From: Rhodococcus sp. BP22
GTDB lineage: Bacteria; Actinomycetota; Actinomycetes; Mycobacteriales; Mycobacteriaceae
Direction: 5' to 3'
DNA length: 64,000 nucleotides
Assembly: GCF_014281965.1 (NCBI RefSeq)
Contig: NZ_JACFTB010000004.1
Span: 248,001 to 312,000, forward strand
Below the pieces are notes generated by a model, which saw only the letters and a program-made list of their open reading frames with translations, was not told the DNA's origin and did not search any database. Shown piece by piece: positions 1 to 9,972 of the stretch. Numbering within the stretch: the stretch's first letter is position 1; every line of letters starts with the position of its first letter. The position numbers and the translations under genes are program-made.

Positions 1-979
1 GAGCAGCAGCGGGAGCTGCCGGAGCCTTCTTCGCCTCGGCCGCTGCAAGGACGTCCTGCTTACGGACCCGTCCACCGACACCGGTGCCCTTGACCGTGGA
101 CAAGTCCACGTCGTTGTCCGTCGCGAGCTTACGAACCAGAGGCGTGACGTAAGGGGATGCGTCTGCGGAGGGAGCCTTCGCAGCTTCCTGCTTGGGAGCT
201 TCCTGCTTGGGAGCTTCCTGCTTGGGTGCCTCCTGCTTGGGTGCTTCCTGCTTGGGTGCTTCCTGCTTGGGTGCCTCCTGCTTGGGAGCTTCCTGCTTGG
301 GAGCAGGCTTTGCCGGCTCCGGAGCCTTGGCAGCAGGGGCGCCCGTGCCGATCACGGCCAACTGGCCGCCGATTTCGACGGTGTCGTCTTCTTCGGCGCT
401 GATCTCGAGGAGCGTTCCCGCCACCGGGGAGGGAATCTCGGTGTCGACCTTGTCGGTGGACACCTCCAGCAGAGGCTCGTCCACGGCGACCTCGTCGCCT
501 ACGGCCTTCAGCCAGCGCGTGACAGTGCCTTCGGTGACCGACTCACCCAGCTCCGGCATCTTGATCGGGGTACCCGAAGAACTGGAGTCGGAGCTCGCGG
601 CCGGAGCACTCTGTGCCGGTGCTTCTTCCTCCGCCTGCGGCTCCGGTTCTGCAGCAGCCACAGGTTCGGCGGCGGGCTCTGGCTCGGCGGCGGGTTCTTC
701 GGCAGCAGGCTCGGGCTCGGAAGAGGACCCGGAAGCCTCACCGGCTTCGCCGATCTGTGCGAGCTCGGCGCCGATTTCGACGGTGTCGTCTTCCTGAGCC
801 ACGATCTTCGTCAGAACACCAGCAGCGGGGGACGGGATTTCAGTGTCGACCTTGTCGGTCGACACTTCGAGCAACGGCTCGTCGACCTCGACGGTGTCGC
901 CCTCCTGTTTGAGCCACCTGGTGACAGTTCCCTCGGTGACGCTCTCACCAAGAGCTGGCATCTGGACGGAGAAGGCCAT
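1..979 (-). CDS. sucB: Dihydrolipoamide acyltransferase (E2 of 2-oxoacid dehydrogenase), N-terminal part
   Basis: E2 subunit that carries acyl groups on lipoyl lysines in the pyruvate/2-oxoglutarate dehydrogenase complexes (DlaT/SucB type of Actinobacteria). The 326 visible codons hold two lipoyl domains, each with the DKVDTE motif (lipoyl lysines near residues 43 and 177), a first Ala/Glu/Pro-rich linker, a second linker made of eight PKQEA repeats, and the start of the peripheral-subunit-binding domain ([19 protein letters not shown]). The catalytic acyltransferase domain lies beyond the window edge. The ATG at 977-979 follows a GAGGAG ribosome site 9 nt upstream. A mycobacterial dlaT lies at the matching place in the syntenic region. 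Whether it serves PDH, ODH or both cannot be read from this part. Confidence 0.93.
   Translation of the reverse strand, partial: MAFSVQMPALGESVTEGTVTRWLKQEGDTVEVDEPLLEVSTDKVDTEIPSPAAGVLTKIVAQEDDTVEIGAELAQIGEAGEASGSSSEPEPAAEEPAAEPEPAAEPVAAAEPEPQAEEEAPAQSAPAASSDSSSSGTPIKMPELGESVTEGTVTRWLKAVGDEVAVDEPLLEVSTDKVDTEIPSPVAGTLLEISAEEDDTVEIGGQLAVIGTGAPAAKAPEPAKPAPKQEAPKQEAPKQEAPKQEAPKQEAPKQEAPKQEAPKQEAAKAPSADASPYVTPLVRKLATDNDVDLSTVKGTGVGGRVRKQDVLAAAEAKKAPAAPAAA
182..301 (-). repeat. Eight tandem 15-bp units encoding PKQEA in the sucB linker
   Basis: Eight in-frame 15-nt copies with only silent changes (GCT/GCA/GGC-type wobble in the Ala codon) encode (PKQEA)8 in the hinge between lipoyl domain 2 and the E1/E3-binding domain. 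Ala/Pro/charged linkers are usual in E2 proteins; a perfect amino acid repeat points to expansion by slippage, so copy number may vary between strains. Confidence 0.9.
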
Positions 980-1359
980 GTCTGTTGACTCCTCGACAGT
1001 TGTGTGCGGGTAATTTAGTTCTTACGACTTGTGGTCGTAGACCATTGTGCTGGCGTTGCAAGGTTCGCGGACGATACTTGCGGTAATTGCGATCTTCGGC
1101 GCTGTCTGTGTCCGCGCCGAATCGAAGAAAACGTCTTTCCACGATCCACGGACTTTTACTGCAGACACGTAGACGCCCTTTCGACGAGACCGGAAATCGT
1201 TCTCTACAACGAGAGAGTTGAACCCTCTATCTTCATCCTTCCATCCTTGGAGTTCCCACGTTCCCCGAGGGGCTGCCCTCGCGCTGGCAAACTCATGAGT
1301 AACAAGGCTTGTGCGAACGCGAAGGTCGATCTTCACGCACCCGAGACAGGAGTGGTTCA
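980..1359. other. Intergenic region between sucB and a divergent small gene
   Basis: About 380 bases without a convincing gene. It must hold the sucB promoter (AT-rich TAAATT near 1012-1017 on the minus strand is a possible -10) and that of the divergent gene at 1360. A small inverted repeat TACGAC-5 nt-GTCGTA lies at 1023-1039. Open frames here on both strands have no recognisable protein character. Confidence 0.5.
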
Positions 1360-1689
1360 GTGAGCTTGTTCGATCGTCTCACTCGACGCAGTGGCAAAGG
1401 TAGAGGCCCTCGAGAGGGGTCGGTAGCGCAGTATCTCGCGGACTGGACGGCGGCGAGAATCGGCGTCGAAGCATTCGTGGAGCCGAAGACGACAGTGACT
1501 CCTGTCACCGTCGTTCTGGTGGCAAACGATGGTGAGTGGACTCGGCGCGTCGTGGATGAGAAACACATCAGAAAGCTTGGACCCGACCTGAAGATCCCCG
1601 TCTACGACGTCCGAAAGACGGGCTATCCCCAGCGGATGCGAGATCACGATGCTCGACAGCGAATCCTCAAGCGCAGGGCCACCGAATAG
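1360..1689 (+). CDS. Conserved hypothetical protein, 109 aa
   Basis: I do not recognise a named family. The protein is small, basic at both ends (SLFDRLTRRSGKGRG at the start, RQRILKRRATE at the end) and has a beta-rich core (TVTPVTVVLVANDGEWTRRVV), with no signal peptide or membrane segment. The GTG start at 1360 is chosen because an AGGAG site lies about 8 nt upstream (1349-1353). It sits divergent to sucB and convergent with pepA, separated from pepA by a strong hairpin. A related small gene in this place is, to my memory, found in other rhodococci, but I cannot name its function. Confidence 0.7.
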   Translation: MSLFDRLTRRSGKGRGPREGSVAQYLADWTAARIGVEAFVEPKTTVTPVTVVLVANDGEWTRRVVDEKHIRKLGPDLKIPVYDVRKTGYPQRMRDHDARQRILKRRATE

Positions 1690-1691
1690 CG

Positions 1692-1733
1692 GTGGATGAT
1701 CCGAGCGCCCCCCGGCGCACTCGGATCATCCAC
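1692..1733. terminator. Bidirectional hairpin terminator
   Basis: A perfect 14-bp stem (GTGGATGATCCGAG / CTCGGATCATCCAC) topped by a GC-rich inner stem lies between the convergent gene ending at 1689 and pepA ending at 1748. There is no long T-run, as is common in high-GC Actinobacteria. Confidence 0.75.
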
Positions 1734-1747
1734 ATGGTGTGACGCGT

Positions 1748-3265
1748 CTAACCGTTCTCGACGATGTCTTCGAGAACGGCGAACATCGTGCGGACCGGTA
1801 CTCCGGTTCCGCCCTTGCCGATATAGCCGAAAGGGCCTCCGGTGTTGAATGCCGGACCGGCGACGTCGATGTGCGCCCACTGAACGCCGTCTGCGACGAA
1901 CTCCTTCAGGAACAATGCCGCGGCCAGCATCCCGCCCGCACGTCCGTTGGTGACGTTGGCGAGATCGGCGACTCGCGAGTCCAACTCGCGTCGAATCTCA
2001 CCTGGGAGAGGCATGGCCCAAGCGTCTTCGCCCACGGCCTGCGAAATCGCGGCGACGCGGTCGCGGAACTCGTCGGTGCCCATGACTCCCGGCGTCCTGT
2101 TGCCGAGTGCGACGACCTGCGCACCCGTCAGCGTTGCGGTATCGATCAGGTAGTCGGGATCGTCTTCGCATGCACGCACGATGGCGTCGGCGAGTACCAG
2201 TCGTCCTTCGGCGTCGGTGTTGATGACCTCGACCGTGATGCCGCCGTACTGCGTCAGTACGTCGCCCGGCCGTTGTGCAGTGCCGGACGGCATGTTCTCC
2301 GCCATGGGAACCGTGGCGACGACATCGAGTTCGAGACCCACCTTGGCAGCGAGAATCACGGTCGCGATCACGGCTGCCGCACCGGCCATGTCGGAGGTCA
2401 TGTTTTCCATGCCGGCAGCAGGCTTGATCGAGATGCCGCCGGTGTCGAAGGTGATTCCCTTCCCGACCAACGCCACCTTTTTGGACTTCCGTCTACCACC
2501 GGAGTGCGTCAGACGCACCAACCTGGGCAGACGTGAGGAGCCCTTGCCGACGCCGTGGATTCCGCCGTAGCCGCCCTTCTCCAAAGCCTTGTCGTCGAGA
2601 ATTTCGACCTTCAGTCCGGCATCGGTGCCCAGTGCCTTCGCGCGTGCGGCGAATTCCTCCGGGTACAGGTGGCTGGGTGGGGTGTTCACGAAGTCGCGGG
2701 CGATCGCGACGGACTCGGCAATGGCAACCGAACGGGTCAGCTCGTCCTTGGTCTCACGTGCGCGTGGGTCCGCTACGAGCAGTTCTACGCGCCCGAGGGG
2801 TCCGGCTTCCGGAGCAGGTGCCGACAGTGCAGATCTGAACTCGGTGAAGGTATAGGCACCGAGGAAGAATCCTTCTGCCGCGGCGCCCAAGTCGAGGGCA
2901 GAGAGCGTCGTCGCCGCGATCGCAGTTCCCGACAGCGCGCGAGCTGCAGTTCCGGCGGACCGGCGGATGCGTTCGGTGTCGATGTCGGCCGACTTGCCCA
3001 GCCCGACTGCGAGGACACTCGTCACGTCCAGCGCTGAAGGGGCGGGAATGCGGGTGATCTCGTCAGCCTTGCCTGTTGCACCGACAGCCTCGAAGGCATC
3101 GAGCAACTCGGCGGCGAGCGCATCTCCGGAGATGTCGTCGGTGATGACGAGTTCCAGTCCGTCTTCACTTGTACTGAGTGCGACGACGAGAACGTCGACA
3201 TCTTTTCCGAGGCGGCCGGCCAGCACCAGCTCGGGTCCGAGAGTGCGGGGTGAAGTCGATGGCAC
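1748..3265 (-). CDS. pepA: Leucyl aminopeptidase (M17 family)
   Basis: Two-metal exopeptidase that removes N-terminal residues from peptides; cytosolic hexamer in the family. The 505-aa protein has the M17 layout: a variable N-terminal domain and a C-terminal catalytic domain with the signature [12 protein letters not shown], the metal ligand stretch [15 protein letters not shown] and the DMAGAAAV segment. The GTG start follows an AGGAG site by 7 nt. It corresponds to pepB (Rv2213) of M. tuberculosis by position and type. Divergent from gcvT, with about 90 bp between them. Confidence 0.95.
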   Translation of the reverse strand: MPSTSPRTLGPELVLAGRLGKDVDVLVVALSTSEDGLELVITDDISGDALAAELLDAFEAVGATGKADEITRIPAPSALDVTSVLAVGLGKSADIDTERIRRSAGTAARALSGTAIAATTLSALDLGAAAEGFFLGAYTFTEFRSALSAPAPEAGPLGRVELLVADPRARETKDELTRSVAIAESVAIARDFVNTPPSHLYPEEFAARAKALGTDAGLKVEILDDKALEKGGYGGIHGVGKGSSRLPRLVRLTHSGGRRKSKKVALVGKGITFDTGGISIKPAAGMENMTSDMAGAAAVIATVILAAKVGLELDVVATVPMAENMPSGTAQRPGDVLTQYGGITVEVINTDAEGRLVLADAIVRACEDDPDYLIDTATLTGAQVVALGNRTPGVMGTDEFRDRVAAISQAVGEDAWAMPLPGEIRRELDSRVADLANVTNGRAGGMLAAALFLKEFVADGVQWAHIDVAGPAFNTGGPFGYIGKGGTGVPVRTMFAVLEDIVENG

Positions 3266-3342
3266 GTGGCAGCTCCTGAAGGATTGATTGTTCTCGGTCG
3301 TACACGATCGTAGTGACTCGGGCCCGACGGGCGGCCGTCCGC

Positions 3343-3348
3343 TAGCGT
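3343..3348 (+). promoter_or_regulatory. Possible leaderless -10 box of gcvT
   Basis: TAGCGT ends 8 nt before the gcvT ATG at 3357 and no ribosome site is present, as expected for a leaderless transcript. Confidence 0.45.
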
Positions 3349-3356
3349 TGGCCGCT

Positions 3357-4472
3357 ATGAGTGCAGAAGAACTTGCTCGCGGACCCGTACACGCCGTCCA
3401 CGCCGAACTGGGAGCGACGTTCGCGCCTTTCGGTGGATGGGAGATGCCTGTCTCCTACGTCGGTGTCGTAGCGGAGCACAAGGCGGTCCGTGCCTCCGTC
3501 GGCGTCTTCGACGTCAGTCATCTCGGGAAGGCGTTGGTCGAGGGACCCGGTGCGGCGGACTTCGTCAACTCCACGCTGACCAACGACCTCACCCGGGTGG
3601 GCCCAGGGAAGGCGCAATACACGTTGTGTTGCAACGCGTCAGGGGGAGTGGTGGACGATTTGATCGCCTACTTCGTCTCGCCCGAAGAGGTCTTCCTGAT
3701 TCCGAACGCCGCCAACACTGCGTCGGTCGTTGCAGCGTTGACCGCCGAGGCTCCCGAAGGCGTCGTCGTTCGCGACCAGCATCGTGATTTCGGCGTGTTC
3801 GCGGTGCAAGGGCCTGACTCTCGAGCTGTGGTCGAGCAGTTGGGTCTCCCAGTGGATTTGGAGTACATGGCTTTCGTCGACGCGCAGTGGTCCGACGCCG
3901 AAGGCAACGAGGTGCCGGTGCGGGTGTGCCGCACGGGTTACACCGGTGAGCACGGATACGAACTGGTCTGCTCCTGGAACGACGCCGAGGCGCTGTTCCG
4001 TACCCTCGTCGACGTCGTGAAGCTTTACGACGGTCAGGTAGCCGGCCTCGGTGCGCGAGATACCCTGCGTACCGAGATGGGTTACCCACTCCACGGTCAT
4101 GAGCTCTCGCTGGACATCTCGCCGCTCCAAGCCCGATGTGGTTGGGCTATCGGATGGAAGAAGGACCGATTCTGGGGCAGGGACGCTCTGCTTGCAGAAA
4201 AGGCGGCGGGTCCGGCGCGAGTGCTCCGTGGCGTCAAGGCTCTCGACCGCGGGGTACTGCGGCAGGGACAGAACGTAGTGGTGGACGGCGGCGTGGTCGG
4301 CGTCACGACGTCAGGGACGTTCTCGCCCACGCTCGGGGTCGGAATTGCGCTTGCACTAGTGGACGCCACAGCGGGGGTGGCGCCGGGTGACATCGTCGAG
4401 GTCGATGTCCGTGGCCGGGCACTGCGATGTGAGATCGTCGCCCCGCCTTTCGTTGCAGCGAACACCAAGTGA
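3357..4472 (+). CDS. gcvT: Aminomethyltransferase, T-protein of the glycine cleavage system
   Basis: Transfers the C1 unit from the aminomethyl-lipoyl H-protein to tetrahydrofolate, releasing ammonia. The 371-aa protein shows the T-protein features: AGFGGWEMP-like start region ([13 protein letters not shown]), FDVSHLGK, the folate-binding YTGEHGYEL stretch, [18 protein letters not shown] and a C-terminal barrel. The ATG at 3357 matches the usual family N-terminus; further upstream codons in frame lack family similarity. No gcvH or gcvP is adjacent. The neighbour ilvE starts 32 nt downstream, the same pair order as in mycobacteria. Confidence 0.95.
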   Translation: MSAEELARGPVHAVHAELGATFAPFGGWEMPVSYVGVVAEHKAVRASVGVFDVSHLGKALVEGPGAADFVNSTLTNDLTRVGPGKAQYTLCCNASGGVVDDLIAYFVSPEEVFLIPNAANTASVVAALTAEAPEGVVVRDQHRDFGVFAVQGPDSRAVVEQLGLPVDLEYMAFVDAQWSDAEGNEVPVRVCRTGYTGEHGYELVCSWNDAEALFRTLVDVVKLYDGQVAGLGARDTLRTEMGYPLHGHELSLDISPLQARCGWAIGWKKDRFWGRDALLAEKAAGPARVLRGVKALDRGVLRQGQNVVVDGGVVGVTTSGTFSPTLGVGIALALVDATAGVAPGDIVEVDVRGRALRCEIVAPPFVAANTK

Positions 4473-4492
4473 GCGGGCTTCGACGCGTTCGA

Positions 4493-4498
4493 TAAGCT
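4493..4498 (+). promoter_or_regulatory. Possible leaderless -10 box of ilvE
   Basis: TAAGCT ends 6 nt before the ilvE ATG at 4505; no ribosome site is seen in the 32-nt gap after gcvT. Confidence 0.4.
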
Positions 4499-4504
4499 CA
4501 GTGC

Positions 4505-5608
4505 ATGACAGGCTTTCCCGAATTCACCCGTGTGCAGCATCCTTCTCCGGCTCCTTCGGAGGTCAGAGAAGAAGTATTGGCTGCGCCCGGGTTCGGGAAG
4601 TTCTTCACCGATCACATGGCAGTGATCGACTACACCTCGGAGAAGGGCTGGTACGGCGCGACCATCGCGCCGTACGGGCCGATCGAGTTGGATCCGGCTG
4701 CGATGGTCCTGCACTACGGACAGGCGATTTTCGAAGGGTTGAAAATTTACCGTCAGCCCAACGGGGATCTCTCCTCGTTCCGCGTCAATGCCAACGCCGA
4801 GCGGTTCAAATCCTCGGCACGGCGGTTGGCGATGCCAGAGCTTCCCACGGAGCTGTTCATCTCCTCGATCGAGGAGCTGCTTGCCGTGGATCGCGAGTGG
4901 ATCCCGGCGGCCGGTGGCGAGGACGCCCTCTACCTTCGCCCGTTTATGTTCTCTACCGAGGCGGGGCTCGGTGTCCGGCCCGCCGACGCTTACCGGTACA
5001 TGCTCATTGCCTCCCCTGCCGGGGCGTACTTCCCTCGTGGTGTCAAACCGGTCAGCGTGTGGCTTTCGACCGAATATGTACGCGCCGCTCCCGGTGGTAC
5101 CGGAGCGGCCAAATTTGCCGGCAACTACGCGGCATCGCTGCTTGCGCAGGCGCAGGCCAGCGATCAGGGCTGTGACCAGGTTGTCTGGCTGGACGCGATC
5201 GAGCGTCGCTTCGTCGAGGAAATGGGTGGCATGAACCTGTTCTTCGTCTTCGGCTCCGGTTCCGACGCACGTTTGGTCACCCCCTCGCTCTCCGGGTCCT
5301 TGCTCCCTGGAATAACCCGCGATTCACTCCTGGCGTTGGCGACCGACTCCGGAATCCCGGTGGAGGAGCGACGAATTTCGACCGATGAGTGGCAGAAGAA
5401 AGCCGAGTCCGGCGACATCACCGAGGTATTCGCCTGCGGAACCGCGGCAGTCATCACTCCCGTCGGCAGCGTCAAATCAGCGGACGGTGAGTTCACGATC
5501 GCCGACGGCGAACCGGGCAACATCACGCTCGCCCTGCGCGATACCTTGACGGGCATTCAGCGCGGCACCTTCGCCGACACTCATGGGTGGATGACCAAGC
5601 TCGGCTGA
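4505..5608 (+). CDS. ilvE: Branched-chain amino acid aminotransferase
   Basis: PLP enzyme (fold type IV) that makes or degrades leucine, isoleucine and valine with glutamate as amino donor. The 367-aa length and motifs fit class IIb BCATs of Actinobacteria: [15 protein letters not shown], [17 protein letters not shown], the PLP lysine in [12 protein letters not shown] (K203), and the conserved [12 protein letters not shown]. Ends only 2 nt before the stop of convergent cobS, with no visible terminator between them, so read-through or 3'-end overlap of transcripts is likely. Confidence 0.96.
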   Translation: MTGFPEFTRVQHPSPAPSEVREEVLAAPGFGKFFTDHMAVIDYTSEKGWYGATIAPYGPIELDPAAMVLHYGQAIFEGLKIYRQPNGDLSSFRVNANAERFKSSARRLAMPELPTELFISSIEELLAVDREWIPAAGGEDALYLRPFMFSTEAGLGVRPADAYRYMLIASPAGAYFPRGVKPVSVWLSTEYVRAAPGGTGAAKFAGNYAASLLAQAQASDQGCDQVVWLDAIERRFVEEMGGMNLFFVFGSGSDARLVTPSLSGSLLPGITRDSLLALATDSGIPVEERRISTDEWQKKAESGDITEVFACGTAAVITPVGSVKSADGEFTIADGEPGNITLALRDTLTGIQRGTFADTHGWMTKLG

Positions 5609-5610
5609 GT

Positions 5611-6372
5611 TCAGGATCCGATCAGCAAACCCACCACGGTGAGGGTGGTGGTGATTTCCAGAGCTGCGCCCAGCACGTCGCCGCTGAGACCGCCGAACCG
5701 TCGGACACAGTGGCGCACGAGAACTACGCCGATCGTCAACACAGCTGCTACGACTGCGGGGCCTTGCCACCAACGACCGTCCACGCAGCCGGTCGCTGCG
5801 ACAAGCGCTGCGGCACACCAGAGACCGACCACCATGCGGCCTTGGGTGCCGGCAACGAGTGCGCCGAACCCATGGTCGACGGCTGGAAGCGTCCCACGTC
5901 GGCACGCGAGTACGACAGCGACACGACCTACCGCGACGGCCAGCACTATCGAGGAGAAAGCCTGCTGCTCCGCCAGCAGACCGAAGCCGGTGGCCTGAAT
6001 TGCGAGGGTGAGGACGAGTGCAGCGACTCCGAACGGCCCGGCGCTTCCACTCTGCATGACTTCACGAGCTCGCTCGGGCGGGCCGTAGCAACCGAGACCG
6101 TCCGCCGTATCGGCAAGCCCGTCGATATGCATTCCGCGTGTCAGCAGGGCAAGCGCGCCGACGCCGAGCAGTCCGCCGAGCAGTCCGCCGAGCGAGAGCG
6201 CGTCCGCACACCAGACGGCGCCTGCCGCGAACACCCCGAGCAACAATCCGACGACAGGGGCGGACGACATGGCTTTGCGGGCAGCATCCCGATCGATGTG
6301 GTGCGGCCCCCGAACTGGAAGGACTGTCAACCAGGACAGGGCCAGGCGAGGGCCCACCCATATCGAATGCAC
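5611..6372 (-). CDS. cobS: Adenosylcobinamide-GDP ribazoletransferase (cobalamin synthase)
   Basis: Integral membrane enzyme that joins adenosylcobinamide-GDP to alpha-ribazole(-phosphate), the last assembly step of the nucleotide loop of B12. The 253-aa hydrophobic protein has several membrane segments and the family motif GMHIDGLADTADGLG with acidic metal-binding residues. GTG start 3 nt after the cobT stop; last gene of the operon DUF3043-cobU-cobT-cobS, where every junction is an overlap or a few bases. Confidence 0.95.
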   Translation of the reverse strand: MHSIWVGPRLALSWLTVLPVRGPHHIDRDAARKAMSSAPVVGLLLGVFAAGAVWCADALSLGGLLGGLLGVGALALLTRGMHIDGLADTADGLGCYGPPERAREVMQSGSAGPFGVAALVLTLAIQATGFGLLAEQQAFSSIVLAVAVGRVAVVLACRRGTLPAVDHGFGALVAGTQGRMVVGLWCAAALVAATGCVDGRWWQGPAVVAAVLTIGVVLVRHCVRRFGGLSGDVLGAALEITTTLTVVGLLIGS

Positions 6373-6375
6373 TTT

Positions 6376-7467
6376 TCAGGCCTCGGACGGCGCTTCGGGC
6401 TTGGCGGCTCGGGTACTCACACCTGCATCTGCAAAGGTCGACATGTCCTTCAGCGCGGCGATGGCCGCGTGCACCAACGGTAGTGCGGCGAGAGCGCCCG
6501 AGCCCTCGCCGAGTCGCATGTCGAGCTCGAGCAGGGGTTCGATTCTCAAGTGGCGCAACGCAATCGAGTGCCCAGGTTCGGACGAGCGATGTCCGGCGAT
6601 CCACCATTCGCGGGCCCCTCGCGCCGACTCCTCCGCAACCAACGCGGCCGCCGTGACGACGAGCCCATCGAGAATCACAGGCGTACGACGGTGTGCAGCT
6701 TGGGCGAGAAACCCGGCCATGGCGGCAAGATCCGCTCCACCGGCAACGCGAAGCAGCGCAACGGAATCCTTCACGACCGGACGGGCACGCCGCATGGCAT
6801 CACGAATCGCCGCCGTCTTGCGGATCCAACCGGCATCGTCGACGCCGGTGCCGCGACCTACTGCGGCCACCGGTTCGGTGTCGGTGAGTACTGCGATCAA
6901 TGTCGTTGCCGGAGTAGTATTTCCGATTCCCATGTCACCGGCGATCAGCAAGTCGGCACCGCTGTCGATTTCCTCGTCGGCAATTGCACGACCGGCCTCG
7001 ATCGCAGCCAGAACCTCGGACTCCGACAACGCATCCTCACGGTCGATCGAACCACTCGACCGTCGGACCTTGTATCGGCTGATCGTGATATCGGTATCCG
7101 CGTCGACAGCGATATCGACGACACGGACCGTTGCGCCCGCCCCTGCGGCCAGTGCATTGACCGCCGCGCCACCGGCCGCGATGTTGGCCACCATCTGAAT
7201 GGTCACCTCGGCGGGATAGGCCGAAACCCCGTGCGCCGCAACACCGTGGTCTCCGGCAAACACAACTACCCTGGGTCGGACCAGCGCGTGGGGCGGACAT
7301 TGATCTTGGCACGCCGAAATCCACTCACCGATCTCCTCGAGTCGACCGAGACTGCCGGCAGGTTTGGTCAACGACTTCTGTCGTTCCGACGCCGCAGAGC
7401 GGGTCTGCGGCGACGGCGGAGCGACCGGGCGCAAAGGCGTCGAGTTCTCGGTTGTTTCGGACGTCAC
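6376..7467 (-). CDS. cobT: Nicotinate-nucleotide--dimethylbenzimidazole phosphoribosyltransferase
   Basis: Activates the lower ligand base of cobalamin to alpha-ribazole phosphate. The 363-aa protein contains [18 protein letters not shown], the [14 protein letters not shown] nucleotide-binding motif and the C-terminal [11 protein letters not shown] with the catalytic glutamate. The first 40 residues are polar, as in other actinobacterial homologues. Its GTG start overlaps the cobU stop by 4 nt, indicating coupled translation. Confidence 0.95.
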   Translation of the reverse strand: MTSETTENSTPLRPVAPPSPQTRSAASERQKSLTKPAGSLGRLEEIGEWISACQDQCPPHALVRPRVVVFAGDHGVAAHGVSAYPAEVTIQMVANIAAGGAAVNALAAGAGATVRVVDIAVDADTDITISRYKVRRSSGSIDREDALSESEVLAAIEAGRAIADEEIDSGADLLIAGDMGIGNTTPATTLIAVLTDTEPVAAVGRGTGVDDAGWIRKTAAIRDAMRRARPVVKDSVALLRVAGGADLAAMAGFLAQAAHRRTPVILDGLVVTAAALVAEESARGAREWWIAGHRSSEPGHSIALRHLRIEPLLELDMRLGEGSGALAALPLVHAAIAALKDMSTFADAGVSTRAAKPEAPSEA

Positions 7468-8039
7468 GGTTGCTGCTCAGCCTTTCGGAAAGGTGGAACC
7501 CCGGCACACTTGAGTGCGAGGGGAAGGCCGGCCACGACGAGTACGACGTCGTCGCAGACCTCGGCAAGCCGGGAATTGAGTATGCCGATCTCGTCTTGGA
7601 ACAGTCTGCCCGCCCGAGTGTGTGGGATCACCGACAACCCCACTTCGGGAGTGACCAGCAAAAGGGTGCCCGTGCACTGCGCGACGGCGTCGACGAGCGC
7701 GTCGATCTCCGCCGCGATCGTGCCGCGCGGGCTGTCCCAGGCCGACCGGTCGTCGATGGTGTGGGTCAGCCAGGTGCCGAGATCGTCGACGAGCGTGACA
7801 CCCGGTGTCTCGTCGACGATCAGCTGGGGCAGGTTCGTGGTCGCTTCCACGGTCATCCATGTTGCCGGCCGTCGAACTCGATGTTCTTCTATCCGCGCGT
7901 CCCAATCGGCGTCACCAGGGCGTCTTCGGCCGGTTGCGACGTATCTGACCGGTCCTGTCGTAGCCGCGAGGTGTTCTGCGTGGCTGGACTTGCCCGATCG
8001 CGCGCCACCGAGCAGCAGTGTGCGCTTGGGCAGCGTCAT
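7464..8039 (-). CDS. cobU: Adenosylcobinamide kinase / adenosylcobinamide-phosphate guanylyltransferase
   Basis: Bifunctional enzyme that phosphorylates adenosylcobinamide and transfers GMP, feeding CobS. The 191-aa protein begins [16 protein letters not shown] (Walker A) and has the family motifs [16 protein letters not shown] and the DDLGTWLT and [17 protein letters not shown] stretches. I take the ATG at 8039 because Walker A normally lies within about 15 residues of the N-terminus; an in-frame start at 8108 would reach back into the upstream gene. It lies 4 nt after the DUF3043 stop. Confidence 0.94.
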   Translation of the reverse strand: MTLPKRTLLLGGARSGKSSHAEHLAATTGPVRYVATGRRRPGDADWDARIEEHRVRRPATWMTVEATTNLPQLIVDETPGVTLVDDLGTWLTHTIDDRSAWDSPRGTIAAEIDALVDAVAQCTGTLLLVTPEVGLSVIPHTRAGRLFQDEIGILNSRLAEVCDDVVLVVAGLPLALKCAGVPPFRKAEQQP

Positions 8040-8043
8040 ATTG

Positions 8044-8700
8044 TCAGACAGCTGCGCCGCGGTTGACGCGTGGCTGAGGGGCACGCATCTTGCGGATTTG
8101 CGAAGCACGAACGAACGCGTACCAGCCGAGCTTGAATCCGCCGTCGGTGGTGTCGGGGAAGCGAGCGCGAACGCGATTGTTGATCTGGCGGCCGATGAAG
8201 ATTCCCTCGCCGACCATGAACAGCATCATCACGAACATCGCCAGCGTGACATACGCCTGAACGGCCGGATCGAGGAAGAGCGCGAAGATCAACAGAAGCG
8301 CGAGCGGCATGAACAAACCGACCAGATTCCGGCGGGCATCCACGAGATCACGGGCGTATGCCCGAACGGGGCCCTTGTCCCGCGGAAGTAGGAACTTGTC
8401 CTCGCCTGCGAGCATCCGCGCGCGGCGGTCGGCTGAGGATGCTCTGCGCTCCTCGGATGCCTTCTTGCGGTCGACTTTGGTTCCCTTATTCGCCTTACGA
8501 CGCTCGCGGGCCTCTTTGCTCGTCATCGGCGGCGGCGCGACCGGACCGCGGCGTCGGGCTTCGGCCTCACGCCGTTTCGGCGTGGGGCGACCTTTGCCGA
8601 CGATCTCGTTCGGCGGCGACACATCCGTCGCTGCCGACTCGACCGAGGCCGAATCGTGCTTGTCCGAATTGTCAGAGTTCCCGCGGCGTAGCAACTTCAC
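8044..8700 (-). CDS. DUF3043 membrane protein
   Basis: Actinobacterial protein of unknown function, homologue of Rv2206. The first 130 residues are very basic and polar (KRREAEARRRG, ERRKANKGTKVDRKKASEERR) and are followed by two membrane helices (NLVGLFMPLALLLIFALFL; YVTLAMFVMMLFMVGEGIFI) and a short C-terminal tail. GTG start at 8700 with a -10-like TAGCCT 6 nt upstream. It heads the cobUTS operon; this may be shared transcription only, or a membrane partner of CobS, which cannot be told from sequence. Confidence 0.85.
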   Translation of the reverse strand: MKLLRRGNSDNSDKHDSASVESAATDVSPPNEIVGKGRPTPKRREAEARRRGPVAPPPMTSKEARERRKANKGTKVDRKKASEERRASSADRRARMLAGEDKFLLPRDKGPVRAYARDLVDARRNLVGLFMPLALLLIFALFLDPAVQAYVTLAMFVMMLFMVGEGIFIGRQINNRVRARFPDTTDGGFKLGWYAFVRASQIRKMRAPQPRVNRGAAV

Positions 8701-8706
8701 TCACCC

Positions 8707-8712
8707 AGGCTA
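8707..8712 (-). promoter_or_regulatory. Possible leaderless -10 box of the DUF3043-cobUTS operon
   Basis: On the minus strand TAGCCT is followed by 6 nt and the GTG start at 8700. The same hexamer and spacing precede crtO. Confidence 0.45.
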
Positions 8713-8813
8713 TGGGATGGAACCGAATAGGTGAACATCGGCCACACCAACCCACGTCCTCGAAGCCTCCTCGAGCACGGCGGCCTCCACATGCAGCATC
8801 TCCACTGTCGACC

Positions 8814-8819
8814 TAGACT
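8814..8819 (+). promoter_or_regulatory. Possible leaderless -10 box of glxK
   Basis: TAGACT ends 7 nt before the ATG at 8827; no ribosome site is present. Confidence 0.5.
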
Positions 8820-8826
8820 TTCGACG

Positions 8827-9906
8827 ATGCGAGTGATGATTGCGCCTGATTCGTTCGGAAACACACTGAGCGCGAACGAGGCGGCCGACGCAATCGCCAG
8901 GGGTTGGCGACTCGGACGTCCGGGGGACGAGCTCGTGTTGGCGCCCCAATCGGACGGCGGTCCGGGATTCGTCGATGTGTTGGCCGTCAATCGTGGCGAA
9001 GTGCGCGAACTCGACGTGGACGGACCACTCGGGAAGCGGGTCAGGGCGCGGTGGCTGCTCGACGGCCGGACAGCGTTCATCGAAGCCGCCCAAGCATGTG
9101 GCTCGAGCCTCATCGATGGTCCACCGACCAATCGCAGTGCATTGCGGGCAAGTAGCGAGGGCGTCGGCCAGCTGATCGTTGCCGCCCTGGGTGTCGACGG
9201 CATCGAGAGGGTGTTCGTCGGTCTCGGCGGCAGTAGTTGTACCGACGGCGGACGGGGGATGGTCCGTGCACTCGGTGGACTGGCCGATGCCGCCGCACGA
9301 CTGCAGTCGGTCGAACTGGTCGCGGCCACCGACGTCGAGAACCCGCTACTGGGCGAGCACGGCGCGGCACATGTCTTCGGGCCACAGAAAGGCGCGGATG
9401 GCGCGACGGTCGATGTTCTCGAAGAGCTCAACAGCGAGTGGGCCGCGACGTTGAAACGCGAGGCAGGAGCCGACGTCGCCGAGCTGCCGGGTGCGGGCGC
9501 TGCCGGAGGCATCGGTGCGGCACTGTTTGCGCTGGGCGGGCGGCGCGAGTCCGGTGCGGCCGTGGTGGCCGAACTCACCGACCAGACCGATCTACTGGAG
9601 TCGGTCGATCTCGTCATCACCGGTGAAGGCAAGTTCGACAGTCAGTCCCTTCGGGGCAAGCTCGTCACCGAACTTGCATCCGCAGGCGTGCGATCCGGAG
9701 CGCCGACGATAGTCCTTGCAGGTCAAATAGCTCTCGAGACCGCACAGTGGAAAGCCGCAGGTGTTTCCCGGGCGTATTCCGTAGCCGAATTCGCGGGTTC
9801 GGTGGACAAGGCGATGACCGATGCCGGGCCACAACTCGAGCTTTTGGCAGAGTACGCAGCACAACAGTTCGATCAAGGTACTGGAACATTACGCGGCGGG
9901 CTGTGA
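8827..9906 (+). CDS. glxK: Glycerate kinase
   Basis: Phosphorylates D-glycerate (GckA/GlxK, type I family) and links glyoxylate/glycerate use to glycolysis. The 359-aa protein has the family N-terminus VMIAPDSFGNTLSANEAADAIARGW, the GLGGSSCTDGGRGM loop, the PGAGAAGGIG stretch and DLVITGEGKFDSQSLRGK. The ATG at 8827 is chosen since family members begin right at this strand. Corresponds to Rv2205c by position. Confidence 0.93.
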   Translation: MRVMIAPDSFGNTLSANEAADAIARGWRLGRPGDELVLAPQSDGGPGFVDVLAVNRGEVRELDVDGPLGKRVRARWLLDGRTAFIEAAQACGSSLIDGPPTNRSALRASSEGVGQLIVAALGVDGIERVFVGLGGSSCTDGGRGMVRALGGLADAAARLQSVELVAATDVENPLLGEHGAAHVFGPQKGADGATVDVLEELNSEWAATLKREAGADVAELPGAGAAGGIGAALFALGGRRESGAAVVAELTDQTDLLESVDLVITGEGKFDSQSLRGKLVTELASAGVRSGAPTIVLAGQIALETAQWKAAGVSRAYSVAEFAGSVDKAMTDAGPQLELLAEYAAQQFDQGTGTLRGGL

Positions 9907-9972
9907 GGAATACATGTGTGCGGAGTACGGTTGAGTCGTTCACGGGTTGAGTACGACTGATAGGGAGAGCCC

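Noticed and set aside
182..301. CRISPR-like or minisatellite repeat
   Set aside because: Units are 15 bp with no spacers and are in frame within sucB; they encode the E2 linker.
1022..1363. Open frames on both strands between sucB and the gene at 1360
   Set aside because: They overlap each other, lack ribosome sites and have no recognisable protein features.
6550..8391. 613-codon open frame on the plus strand
   Set aside because: Antisense shadow of cobT, cobU and the DUF3043 gene; no protein character and the true genes have clear motifs.
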